DNA of 64,000 nucleotides. It comes from Lantana camara (Eukaryota > Streptophyta > Magnoliopsida > Lamiales > Verbenaceae). Shown one piece after another: positions 10,577 to 22,999 of this stretch; the first letter of the stretch is position 1; each line of letters opens with the position of its first letter. The stretch spans positions 48,481,001 through 48,545,000 of the forward strand of contig CM074858.1 of assembly GCA_037501455.1 (NCBI GenBank), in the 5' to 3' direction. The notes below the pieces were generated by a model. That model was given only the letters and a program-made list of their open reading frames with translations, was not told the DNA's origin and made no database searches. A program made the translations under genes and the position numbers.

Positions 10577-12918
10577 TGTAGCACCCCAATACGTAAGGAA
10601 GCCACATCCCCGCACTATAGGTCGATCCACATACGAAACGGGTAATCCGTACCCGAACCAACCTATAGCGAACGGGTGACAATGCAAATAAAATGACAGG
10701 CTAGGCGGAATTAAATTTATACATGGAATAGAATAAAGTGGAAGCATACTCCATTTACTATCAAATATAACTATTAAAACATGCTATAACATCGATTATT
10801 TGTTAAATAACTCGTATACTTGTTCACATATCAATATATTATCATTTCCTAAATTACATAACCAGTTACATTAACAATAATTCCTTTGAAATGGTAAATA
10901 AATAAATGCACCGTGCGTGGCTCGAATGTAAGGACTCGACTCAGCTCGACTCCCACCTAGAGTGTACCTGCAAGAACACTGCACATATACCGATTTCATG
11001 AATACCTCCATCACTCCAATACACTCCATCACTCTAACAACCTCCATCACTCCAATACACTCCATTAACGGGAAGGTTGCGAGCCTTCGCCGTTCAAGGT
11101 AACATGGTAACACGATAATTACGATACTTACAGCGTTAGGATTCTAGAGGTGGCTCCTACGGGTTTAAGAGGTGGCTCCCACACATGTAGCACTTTGCCC
11201 CGCAGGTTCAAGAGGTGTCTCCCACACACGTAGCACTTTGCCCCGTAGGTTCAAGAGGTGGCTCCCATGTACGTAGGACTTTGTCCCGTATACACTTAGC
11301 TCCTGCGGCTAACGAGCGGTACACGATAGCACGATAATCACGATGCATGCATTGCTTTGCATGATCATGACACTAACACGATAATCACCTTACGCGCATT
11401 GCTTTGCACGACTATGACCTTAATCAAGCTACACGCATTACTTCGCAGGGCCTGACTTGCTTGCTGACAGGTGGCACGATGACTCATGGATGCGTGAACG
11501 TGCTCATTGATCCAATCTCTGCCCTGGAGAACACTGGACAAGAAACAGAAACTTTTGTGCACTCATGAGACAGTGATTCAATATGGTTACCAAATGTGAT
11601 ACACGACATAAGTATGTAACGAGATAGCATGTATTGATCAATGTGCCATGATATACTTTTACTATGATATGATATTGATCGTATAATAGCATGTTGGGAT
11701 TAATTAAGGGTAAAGGAATGGAATTGGAATTTCATTCTTTTATGCAGAAACTCACTGCCACTCCAGGGGTCTGGGAACGGCCGTTCCGGCCCTTTGTGTA
11801 AAATGGGTAGGGCCATTCCCAGCTCCCCGAAGTTACTCCCCGAAGATGGGAACGACTGTTCCGACTTGTAAGCCAAAACGGGAAAGGCCGTTCCCACCCT
11901 CGCCGCCATGCAATCCTATTCAAATATGGGAACAGCCGTTCCCAATAAAAAAGGGAACGGGAAGGGACGTTCCCGTTACGTAGAAAGTACAGAAATAGAG
12001 CAGGAAACAGGGGAGTTCACGAACCAGCATCAAACCTCAACAAAACTCATATAACTCAACTCTAAATATTATAATTCTTGAAAGGAGATACATATGCAGG
12101 CTTAGAGTATAATAAAACTAATATAATTACGTCTATAGCTCATGGATCATCAAGATTTCAAGGCTAAACCTCATAAACATATATGCCATGAAACACCATA
12201 ATTTCCAAGATTTATGCATGGAATTCAAGTGTAAAGCTTGTAATCATGCTTCTAACATCATATATACAAGTTATTGCAATCAAATCATAACCCTAGCTTC
12301 GAGATTTATTATCAAGAAATCCTATATATTACCTTAAATGAAAAGAATTAGATGAAGAAGATGAAAATGGATGATTTAAGCTTCAAAGTTCATAGTTCCT
12401 TCAAAATAATAGCTTGAAAGGATGAAATTCTTCTTCCCTTCTTGGAGGGTTTTGTTCGGTTATGGAGGAAGCAAATATGGAGATGATTTTTTATGAAAAT
12501 GAAGTGAAGTATGTGGAAGAGATGCATACACCGTGATACATTTGGAAAAATATCATATTTGTAACTAAATCCTCCAATTTTATAAGTTATGCAATTAAGG
12601 ATATGAGGTTTGCAAAACAATCAATTTAGTCTAAGAATATATTTATGCAATTTAGTCCTTGAATTAAAGTGGAAGCACATCTAAGGACAATTAAGAAATT
12701 AAGACACATTCGGCAATTAATTAACGTACCAAATGAATCCAATTTATACAATAATTCCGAAATTGATACATATTTCACACAATCATAATGAAATATAATG
12801 TATATAATTTATCATGAATTATAGGAATTTAATAAACGAAAGAATTAAAATAATCCTAAGTCGTGGAAAATTCACACGTGTCGTACGTACCTTGAAACCC
12901 GGAAATTGGGGCATTACA
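10577..12918 (-). mobile_element. Array LTR 2 (2,342 bp)
   Basis: Exactly the length of LTR 1, ending GGGGCATTACA like LTR 1, with scattered single-base differences only. Confidence 0.92.
11773..11976. repeat. Dyad cluster, array LTR 2
   Basis: As in LTR 1; here the first dyad is GGGAACGGCCGTTCCGG and the fifth reads GGGAACAGCCGTTCCC. Confidence 0.83.
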
Positions 12919-13200
12919 ATTCCCTCCCCCTTAAGAGAATCCGTCCTCGGATTCACCCTTCTCTTGTGCAATAAAATAGACGCAATTTAAAATGTACGAT
13001 GTAACAATTAATTTCACAAAGTTCAAGTAGGCACGTTGATCATGTGATTTGCCAAGTCATATAAGGTCACTTGATGAGCAATCAATGTCAAGGATGAATG
13101 CAACAAATTATCAAATAATTCCTACGACGTTCGACCTAGACTTGACACGACACGACACTAGAACCTCAGTTTTGCAACCGGGCTCTAATACCAATTAAGA
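12919..13200 (-). mobile_element. Array internal region 3 (282 bp, PBS mutated)
   Basis: PBS at 13182-13193 reads GCTCTAATACCA, one base off the tRNA complement. This unit would prime less well, so its spread through recombination rather than retrotransposition is more likely. Confidence 0.87.
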
Positions 13201-15542
13201 TGTAGCACCCCAATACGTAAGGAAGCCACATCCCCGCACTATAGGTCGATCCACATACGAAACGGGTAATCCGTACCCGAACCAACCTATAGCGAACGGG
13301 TGACAATGCAAATAAAATGACAGGCTAGGCGGAATTAAATTTATACATGGAATAGAATAAAGTGGAAGCATACTCCATTTACTATCAAATATAACTATTA
13401 AAACATGCTATAACATTGATTATTTGTTAAATAACTCGTATACTAGTTCACATATCAATATATTATCATTTCCTAAATTACATAACCAGTTACATTAACA
13501 ATAATTCCTTTGAAATGGTAAATAAATAAATGCACCGTGCGTGGCTCGAATGTAAGGACTCGACTCAGCTCGACTCCCACCTAGAGTGTACCTGCAAGAA
13601 CACTGCACATATACCGATTTCATGAATACCTCCATCACTCCAATACACTCCATCACTCTAACAACCTCCATCACTCCAATACACTCCATTAACGGGAAGG
13701 TTGCGAGCCTTCGCCGTTCAAGGTAACATGGTAACACGATAATTACGATACTTACAGCGTTAGGATTCTAGATGTGGCTCCTACGGGTTTAAGAGGTTGC
13801 TCCCACACATGTAGCACTTTGCCCCGCAGGTTCAAGAGGTGTCTCCCACACACGTAGCACTTTGCCCCGTAGGTTCAAGAGGTGGCTCCCATGTACGTAG
13901 GACTTTGTCCCGTATACACTTAGCTCCTGCGGCTAACGAGCGGTACACGATAGCACGATAATCACGATGCATGCATTGCTTTGCATGATCATGACACTAA
14001 CACGATAATCACGGTACGCGCATTGCTTTGCACGACTATGACCTTAATCAAGCTACACGCATTACTTCGCAGGGCCTGACTTGCTTGCTGACAGGTAGCA
14101 CGATGACTCATGGATGCGTGAACGTGGTCATTGATCCAATCTCTGCCCTGGAGAACACTGGACAAGAAACAGAAACTTTTGTGCACTCATGAGACAGTGA
14201 TCCAATATGGTTACCAAATGTGATACACGATATAAGTATGTAACGAGATAGCATGTATTGATCAATGTGCCATGATATACTTTTATTATGATATGATATT
14301 GATCGTATAATAGCATGTTGGGATTAATTAAGGGTAAAGGAATGGAATTGGAATTTTATTCTTTTATGCAGAAACTCACTGCCACTCCAGGGGTCTGGGA
14401 ACGGCCTTTCTGGCCTTTAGTGTAAAAGGGGAAGGGCCGTTCCCAGCTCCCCGAAGTTACTCCCCGAAGATGGGAACGGCTGTTCCGACTTGTAAGCCAA
14501 AACGGGAAAGGCCGTTCCCACCATCGCCGCCATGCAATCCTATTCAAATATGGGAACGGCCCTTCCCAATAAAAAAGGGAACGGGAAGGGACGTTCCCGT
14601 TACGCAGAAAGTACAGAAACAGAGCAGGAAACAGGGGAGTTCACGAACCAGCATCAAACCTCAACAAAACTCATATAACTCAACTCTAAATATTATAATT
14701 CATGAAAGGAGATACATATGCAGGCTTAGAGTATAATAAAACTAATATAATTACGTCTATAGCTCATGGATCATCAAGATTTCAAGGCTAAACCTCATAA
14801 ACATATATGCCATGAACCACCGTAATTTCCAAGATTTATGCATGGAATTCAAGTGTAAAGCTTGTAATCATGCTTCGAACATCATATATACAAGTTATTG
14901 CAATCAAATCATAACCCTAGCTTCGAGATTTATTATCAAGAAATCCTATATATTACCTTAAATGAAAAGAATGAGATGAAGAAGATGAAAATGGATGATT
15001 TAAGCTTCAAAGTTCATAGTTCCTTCAAAATAATAGCTTGAAAGGATGAAATTCTTCTTCCCTTCTTGGAGGGTTTTGTTCGGTTATGGAGGAAGCAAAT
15101 ATAGAGATGATTTTTTATGAAAATGAAGTGAAGTATGTGGAAGAGATGCATACACCGTGATACATTTGGAAAAATATCATATTTGTAACTAAATCCTCCA
15201 ATTTTATAAGTTATGCAATTAAGGATATGAGGTTTGCAAAATGATCAATTTAGTCCAAGAATATATTTATGCAATTTAGTCCTTGAATTAAAGTGGAAGC
15301 ACATCTAAGGACAATTAAGAAATTAAGACACATTCGGCAATTAATTAACGTACCAAATGAATCCAATTTATACAATAATTCCGAAATTGATACATATTTC
15401 ACATAATCTTAATGAAATATAATGTATATAATTTATCATGAATTATAGGAATTTAATAAACGAAAGAATTAAAATAATCCTAAGTCGTGGAAAATTCACA
15501 CGTGTCGTACGTACCTGGAAACCCGGAAATTGGGGCGTTACA
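13201..15542 (-). mobile_element. Array LTR 3 (2,342 bp)
   Basis: Same length as LTRs 1 and 2. It ends GGGGCGTTACA like LTR 4, whereas LTRs 1 and 2 end GGGGCATTACA, which suggests sub-lineages within the array. Confidence 0.92.
14397..14600. repeat. Dyad cluster, array LTR 3
   Basis: Fifth dyad reads GGGAACGGCCCTTCCC; the first is decayed (GGGAACGGCCTTTCTGG). Confidence 0.82.
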
Positions 15543-15824
15543 ATTCCCTCCCCCTTAAGAGAATCCGTCCTCGGATTCACCCTTCTCTTGTGCAATAAAA
15601 TAGACGCAATTTAAAATGTAAGATGTAACAATTAATTTCACAAAGTTCAAGTAGGCACGTTGATCATGTGATTTGCCAAGTCATATAAGGTCACTTGATG
15701 AGCAATCAATGTCAAGGATGAATGCAACAAATTATCAAATAATTCCTACGACGTTCGACCTAGACTTGACACGACACGACACTAGAACCTCGGTTTTGCA
15801 ACCGGGCTCTGATACCAATTAAGA
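15543..15824 (-). mobile_element. Array internal region 4 (282 bp)
   Basis: Intact PPT, stem-loop with perfect pairing and perfect PBS at 15806-15817. Confidence 0.87.
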
Positions 15825-18167
15825 TGTAGCACCCCAATATGTAAGGATGCCACATCCCCGCACTATAGGTCGATCCACATACGAAACGGGTAATCCGTAC
15901 CCAAACCAACCTATAGCGAACGGGTGACAATGCAAATAAAATGACAGGCTAGGCGGAATTAAATTTATACATGGAATAGAATAAAGTGGAAGCATACTCC
16001 ATTTACTATCAAATATAACTATTAAAACATGTTATAACATTGATTATTTGTTAAATAACTCGTATACTAGTTCACATATCAATATATTATCATTTCCTAA
16101 ATTACATAACCAGTTAGATTAACAATAATTCCTTTGAAATGATAAATAAATAAATACACCGTGCATGGCTCGAATGCAAGGACTCGACTCAGCTCGACTC
16201 CCACCTAGAGTGTACCTGCAAGAACACTGCACATATACCGATTTCATGAATACCTCCATCACTCCAATACACTCCATCACTCTAACAACCTCCATCACTC
16301 CAATACACTCCATTAACCGGGAAGGTTGCGAGCCTTCGCCGTTCAAGGTAACATGGTAACACGATAATTACGATACTTACAGCTTTAGGATTCTAGAGGT
16401 GGCTCCTACGGGTTTAAGAGGTGGCTCCCACACATGTAGCACTTTGCCCCGCAGGTTCAAGAGGTGTCTCCCACACACGTAGCACTTTGCCCCGTAGGTT
16501 CAAGAGGTGGCTCCCATGTATGTAGGACTTTGTCCCGTATACACTTAGCTCTTGCGGCTAACGAGCGGTACACGATAGCACGATAATCACGATGCATGCA
16601 TTGCTTTGCATGATCATGACACTAACACGATAATCACGGTACGCGCATTGCTTTGCACGACTATGACCTTAATCAAGCTACACGCATTACTTTGCAGGGC
16701 CTGACTTGCTTGCTGACAGGTGGCACGATGACTCATGGATGCGTGAACGTGCTCATTGATCCAATCTCTGCCCTGGAGAACACTGGACAAGAAACAGAAA
16801 CTTTTGTGCACTCATGAGACAATGATTCAATATGGTTACCAAATGTGATACACGACATAAGTATGTAACGAAATAGCATGTATTGATCAATGTGCCATGA
16901 TATACTTTTATTATGATATGATATTGATCGTATAATAGCATGTTGGGATTAATTAAGGGTAAAGGAATGGAATTGGAATTTCATTCTTTTATGCAGAAAC
17001 TTACTGCCACTCCAGGGGTCCGGGAACGGCCGTTCCGGCCCTTAGTGTAAAATGGGAAGGGTCGTTCCCAGCTCCCCGAAGTTACTCCCCGAAGATGGGA
17101 ACGGTTGTTCCGACTTGTAAGCCAAAACGGGAAAGGCCGTTCCCACCCTCGCCGCCATGCAATCCTATTCAAATATGGGAACGGCCGTTCCTAATAACAA
17201 AGGGAACGGGAAGGGACGTTCCCGTTACGCAGAAAGTACAGAAACAGAGCAGGAAACAGGGGAGTTCACGAACCAGCATCAATCCTCAACAAAACTCATA
17301 TAACTCAACTCTAAATATTATAATTCATGAAAGGAGATACATATGCAGGCTTAGAGTATAATTAAACTAATATAATTACGTCTATAGCTCATGGATCATC
17401 AAGATTTCAAGGCTAAACCTCATAAACATATATGCCATGAAACACCATAATTTCCAAGATTTATGCATGGAATTCAAGTGTAAAGCTTGTAATCATGCTT
17501 CTAACATCATATATACAAGTTATTGCAATCAAATCATAACCCTAGCTTCGAGATTTATTATCAAGAAATCCTATATATTACCTTAAATGAAAAGAATGAG
17601 ATGAAGAAGATGAAAATGGATGATTTAAGCTTCAAAGTTCATAGTTCCTTCAAAATAATAGCTTGAAAGGATGAAATTCTTCTTCCCTTCTTGGAGGGTT
17701 TTGTTCGGTTATGGAGGAAGCAAATATGGAGATGATTTTTTATGAAAATGAAGTGAAGTATGTGGAAGAGATGCATACACCGTGATATATTTGGAAAAAT
17801 ATCATATTTGTAACTAAATCCTCCAATTTTATAAGTTATGCAATTAAGGATATGAGGTTTGCAAAATGATCAATTTAGTCCAAGAATATATTTATGCAAT
17901 TTAGTCCTTGAATTAAAGTGGAAGCACATCTAAGGACAACTAAGAAATTAAGACACATTCGGCAATTAATTAACGTACCAAATGAATCCAATTTATACAA
18001 TAATTCCGAAATTGATACATATTTCACATAATCTTAATGAAATATAATGTATATAATTTATCATGAATTATAGGAATTTAATAAATGAAAGAATTAAAAT
18101 AATCCTAAGTCGTGGAAAATTCACACGTGTCGTACGTACCTGGAAACCCGGAAATTGGGGCGTTACA
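15825..18167 (-). mobile_element. Array LTR 4 (2,343 bp)
   Basis: One base longer than the others, otherwise the same layout; ends GGGGCGTTACA. Confidence 0.92.
17022..17225. repeat. Dyad cluster, array LTR 4
   Basis: Fifth dyad reads GGGAACGGCCGTTCCT; the first is a perfect-core GGGAACGGCCGTTCCGG. Confidence 0.82.
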
Positions 18168-18449
18168 ATTCCCTCCCCCTTAAGAGAATCCGTCCTCGGA
18201 TTCACCCTTCTCTTGTGCAATAAAATAGACGCAATTTAAAATGTAAGATGTAACAAATAATTTCACAAAGTTCAAGTAGGCACGTTGATCATGTGATTTG
18301 CCAAGTCATATAAGGTCACTTGATGAGCAATCAATGTCAAGGATGAATGCAACAAATTATCAAATAATTCCTACGACGTTCGACCTAGACTTGACAGGAC
18401 ACGACACTAGAACCTCGGTTTTGCAACCCGGCTCTGATACCAATTAAGA
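18168..18449 (-). mobile_element. Array internal region 5 (282 bp)
   Basis: PPT at the left, PBS GCTCTGATACCA at 18431-18442, leader as in the other units. Confidence 0.87.
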
Positions 18450-20254
18450 TGTAGCACCCCAATACGTAAGGATGCCACATCCCCGCACTATAGGTCGATC
18501 CACATACCAAACGGGTAATCCGTACGCGAACCAACTTATAGCGAACGGGTGACAATGCAAATAAAATGACAGGCTAAGCAGAATTAAATTTATACATGCG
18601 ATAGAATAAAGCGGAAGCATACTCTATTTACTATCAAATATAACAATTAAAATATTCTATAACATTGATTATTCGTTAAATAACTCGTATACTAGTTCAC
18701 ATATCAATATATTATCATTTCCTAAATTACATAACAAGTAACATTAGCAATAATTCCTTTGAAATGATAAATAAATAAATGCACCCTGCGTGGCTCGAAT
18801 GCAAGGACTCGACTCAGCTCGACTCCCGCCTAGAGTGTACCTGCAAGAACATTTCACATATACCGATTTCATGAATACCTCCATCACTCCAACAACCTCC
18901 ATCACTCTAATACTCTCCATCACTCCAACAACCACCATCACAAGAATACAGTCCATTAACGGGAAGGTTGCGAGCCTTCGCCGTTCAAGGTAACATGGTA
19001 ACACAATAATTACGATACTTTCAGCGTTAGGATTCTAGAGGTGGGTCCTATGGGTTCAAGAGGTGGCTCCCACACATGTAGCACTTGGCCCCGCAGGTTC
19101 AAGAGGTGGCTCTCCCACACGTAGCACTTTGCCCGTAGGTTCAAGAGGTGGCTCCCATGTGCGTAGGACTTTGTCCCGTGTAGCACTTAGCTCCTACGGC
19201 TAACGAGCGGTACACGATAACACGATAATCACGATGCACGCATTGCTTTGCATGATCATGACACTAACACGATAATCACGGTACGTGCATTGCTTTGCAC
19301 GACTAGGGCCATAATCAAGCTACACGCATTACTTTGCTGGGCCTGACTTGCTTGCTGACAGGTGGCACGATGACTCATGGATGCGTGAACGTGCTCATTG
19401 ATTCAATCTCTGCCCTGGAGAATACTGGACAAGAAACAAAAACATTTGTGCACTCATGAGACAATTATTCAATATTGTTACCAAATGTGATACATGGCAT
19501 AAGTATGTAACGAGATAGCATGTATTGATCAGTGTGCCATGATATACTTTTACTATGATATGATATTGATGATATAATAGCATGTTGCGATTAATTAAGG
19601 GTAAAGGAATGGAATTGGAATTTCATTCTTTTATGCAGAAACTCACCGCCACGGGTCTGGGAACGGCCGTTCCGGCCCTTAGTGTAAAATGGGAAGGGCC
19701 ATTCCCAGCTCCCCGAAGTTGCTCCTTGAAGATGGGAACGGCCGTTCCGGCTTGTAAGCCAAGATGGGAAGGGACGTTCCCACCCTCACCGCCATGCAAT
19801 CCTATTCAAATATGGGAACGGCCGTTCCCAATAACAAAGGGAACGGGAATGGCCGTTCCCGTTACGCTGAAGGTACAGAAATAGAGCAGGAAACAGGGGA
19901 GCTCACGAACCATCATCAAACCTCAACAAAACTCATATAACTCAACTGTAAATATTATAATTCATGAAAGGAGATACATATGTAGGCTTAGATTATAATA
20001 AAACCAATATAATTACGTCTGTTGCTCAAGGATCATCAAGATTTCAAGGCTAAACCTCATAAACATATATGCCATGAAACTCCATAATTTCCATGATTTA
20101 TGCATGGAATTCAAGTCTAAAGCTTGTAATCATGCTTCTAACATCATATACACAAGTTATTGCAATCAAATCCTAACCCTAGGTTCGAGAGTTATTATCA
20201 AGAAATCCTATATATTACATTAAATGAAAAGAATGAGATGAAGAAGATGAATAT
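18450..20254 (-). mobile_element. Array LTR 5 (truncated, more diverged)
   Basis: Follows the array LTR for about 1.8 kb, then stops at 20251-20254 where the composite element's TGTAAC begins; its remaining ~540 bases of U3 are not seen on the far side of that element. It has visibly more substitutions and small indels than LTRs 1-4, so it is an edge unit that escaped homogenisation. Confidence 0.88.
19659..19862. repeat. Dyad cluster, array LTR 5 (best preserved)
   Basis: The fifth dyad is a perfect 16-bp palindrome, GGGAACGGCCGTTCCC, at 19814-19829. LTRs 1-4 each have a different single substitution at this dyad, so the perfect form is probably ancestral. Confidence 0.85.
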
Positions 20255-22999
20255 TGTAACACCCCGAGCGGTGGGGCGCCACACCCCCGCACTATGCCCC
20301 GACACGTGTACGAAATGGGAAATCCGCACACGCACCAAGTCACAGCGAACGGGTGACAAACCAAAATCCAACCTAAGGCTAGGCGGTCTAGACCCTGTAC
20401 AGAGTACGCAAGAGAAAACAAAAGCAGAATGCGGAAGCATTTCAAAATATGAACTTTCAAAAATTTCATGCAACCAACTGAATTCATACAATCCAGAAAA
20501 TAAATAAACATCAACTAAACGGGTTCAACTAGTTCCACTCACCTGTCCTAACCTGTCCCGAGTGCATACAATCAAAACGGGTTCAACTAATCCAAGCCCT
20601 GTCCTAACCTGTCCCGAGAAATTCATATATTCAAACTTAAACATAAATCTGTTCGTAGTGGCATAACAAAGCGAATAAATTAAACTTATACATTAAACAA
20701 ATTAAATCAAATTCAAACGAATGCAAAACCTATACAAACACAAAGACCGACTCAACCCGAACAAAACGAAAGACTTGACTCAACCGCCTAGCTCCAACGA
20801 GCTCCAAAGCAAACCTACAACTCAAACAAAAGAAGGGGAAAAAGAAACAACGAGGAGGGGTCAGTCCTAACGACTGGTGAGGGAGCTAACACACGCACCC
20901 ATACATATACATACGAGCAGAGCATATAGCAAATTTAAAAGTTCATGAACCGGGGCATGGTTTTTGCAATCTAAAACATTTTCTCGTGATAGTAAATATA
21001 TAAAAGACTTTAAGGCACAGAGGCCAAAATCAACCAATTTTATTAATTATTAATCCATTCCCGTTTCACGAACCATTTTCATAATCGAAATCAAACTAAC
21101 TCGGCGATAACGAGTTTCGAACCAACATACTCCTTTCATAACCATAATCAAAGCGAACAAAACATACAAAATTCATAAACAATCCTCCATCTCCGGTTGG
21201 GGATGAGGATGGCCATCCTCAACCCCGTTCTCTCGTCATAAGTGTTGAGTCGGGGGATCCTGCCTGCTCCTTCGATGGCCAGCCCAAAGCGCTCCGTCGG
21301 CATAGGAGACCTACGTCTCCCGGTGGTGGAGTCGTGTTGATGTAAGAGCCCGGCGACCCCATGGTCGACCCGAGAATCACATACCACTTCCCCCGGGCCC
21401 ATTCATAGTTCATAATTCATAATTCATAGTTTTAGTTAATTTCGAAATTTCATAATTTTCCGACATATCTCCAGAGTCGTAATCTCGCTATTTTGAAAAC
21501 GTTCACACATGCCAACCCTTTTCAAAACAAACAAACGTAAAATACATATACGTATACCAAACCGTTTTTCAAATGATTTCATAACAAAGGGGTCATTTGC
21601 CACAAAATACATATCCGAACACATATCTATATACATATATATATATAGTTCACATGCAGGCTTCAAAATACACGTAGGGTTTTAGGTCGCTTTAACTAAA
21701 AGAGAGAAAACCTCACCGTACACCGACAAACACGGAAAACACAGGCCAAGAAGTCCCACTAAAACCCAGACAGCGGACAGACACTCCCTGGACAACCCCT
21801 GAACAACTGAACAAACAACACAGACTTAGACTCCAAAAACAACCAAACAGACGCACAGCCATGTCACAAATACAAATGATACAACATATAACCCATATTT
21901 ATTCAATCAAGTCATTCAGAGCATATTTCAGAAAAGCCATCAACCAATTTCAGAAAATACCAAACACGCCGGACTTCGTTGACGAAAAAGCAAACTAAAT
22001 TTCAAGGACGAAAACTGAAATTAAATGCAAACCGTAAAACGAAAACGAAATCCGAACATACCGTTGGAAAGCCCGTAACGAGCCCTATGAAAGCCCCACA
22101 GCCAAAAGCCGAAAAAGTCGCCGAAAAAACGGACCGCCGGTCCAGAGCCGGTTCGCCACCGGTTCACCATCGCCGACCGGTTCTCGTGCCGCCACCACCA
22201 CGAATAGCTCGGACTCGACATCAGGAATAACTTTTGTGAAGAAGTCATCACTAAAACCGGCCGGAAAATGGCCGAACCGCCACCCCAAAGCTGCGCCGCT
22301 GCTACCTTGTCGGAAAACCCCATTTCTGGTCACTTTCTTGCCAAGCCAATGCCGGAAATGGAACCAGGAGCCCGAAAAACCTTGGAAACCATTGAAGTTC
22401 GTCGAAAAAGGTCGCCCGAGGCGGCGGAATCGCGCCGCTACAGTAGCGCCACCGCCTGCCGCCGGCTTAGGGTGGCGCGTGCGGCCTCCTCGCCGCCCTG
22501 AAGGCTGCGCTGTCTGCATAGAAAATTACGCCAGGAAGTCTTCTTGTCGGGCCTGGGCCACGTGTAGCCGGAGGATGGCCGGAAGCTGCCGCGAATGGGC
22601 GGTGAAGTGGCGGCTCCGCCACCCCCCACCTGCGCGCCTGAAAATCCACCATATCTCTGCCACCACTCGTCAGTTGGTCGAGATCTTCGTACGGTTGTGA
22701 CCACGTCGTCGAGCTCGTCAAAAAGCACTATTGGTTCGTCGAAATCCGTCGAGAAACGAGCGAGTTTGAACTAGTGTGTGTTTGTGCATGTGAATAGTGA
22801 CTGGATCGCTGTGTTGCGGGAGAGAAGACGAGGAAGCTGAAGCTGACATAATGGCACGAATAACGATGAAGAAGATATTTAACCCGGACCTCACGTGAAG
22901 AAACGATCGGCAGAAAGGGGTAACGACGTCTGAATTGGACAAACTCAGAGTCTACGGACTCGTTTCGCTGCCCTGAACGCGTTAAAGGGGTCCAAGAGG
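20255..22999 (-). mobile_element. Composite element, left LTR head (R-U5 type S, truncated)
   Basis: Begins TGTAACACCCC with the conserved U5 block and a two-copy version of the 59-bp repeat (20520-20630) that is triplicated at 62346-62506. It includes a GC-rich segment (22100-22750) homologous to 34930-35250 of the solo LTR, in the opposite orientation. Overlapping frames of 77-154 codons on both strands there are composition artefacts. The segment stops at AAGCTT (23000) and continues as a different LTR tail. No PBS is seen at its left edge, so it is the 3' LTR side. Confidence 0.75.

Larger units (their letters stand above)
7484..20254 (-). repeat. Tandem array of ~2.62-kb LTR-plus-mini-internal units
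   Basis: The unit recurs with starts at 7953, 10577, 13201, 15825 and 18450 (periods 2624, 2624, 2624, 2625). Each unit is one 2,342-2,343-bp LTR plus one ~282-bp internal region containing only a PBS, a short leader and a PPT. Neighbouring units share the LTR between them, which is what repeated unequal crossing-over between LTRs of a very small non-autonomous (TRIM/LARD-like) element produces. Small open frames of 60-88 codons recur in every unit only because the DNA is repeated; none has recognisable domains. The left end is broken by element A and the right end by the composite element. Confidence 0.9.

Noticed and set aside
8298..19004. Recurrent small frames (60-88 codons) in each array unit
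   Set aside because: They recur because the DNA is repeated; unit-specific changes add stops and alter starts, and no domain is seen.
22021..22728. Overlapping open frames of 77-154 codons on both strands
   Set aside because: They lie in a GC-rich LTR segment where stops are rare; both strands are equally open, none has a domain, and the homologous segment at 34930-35250 does not keep the frames.
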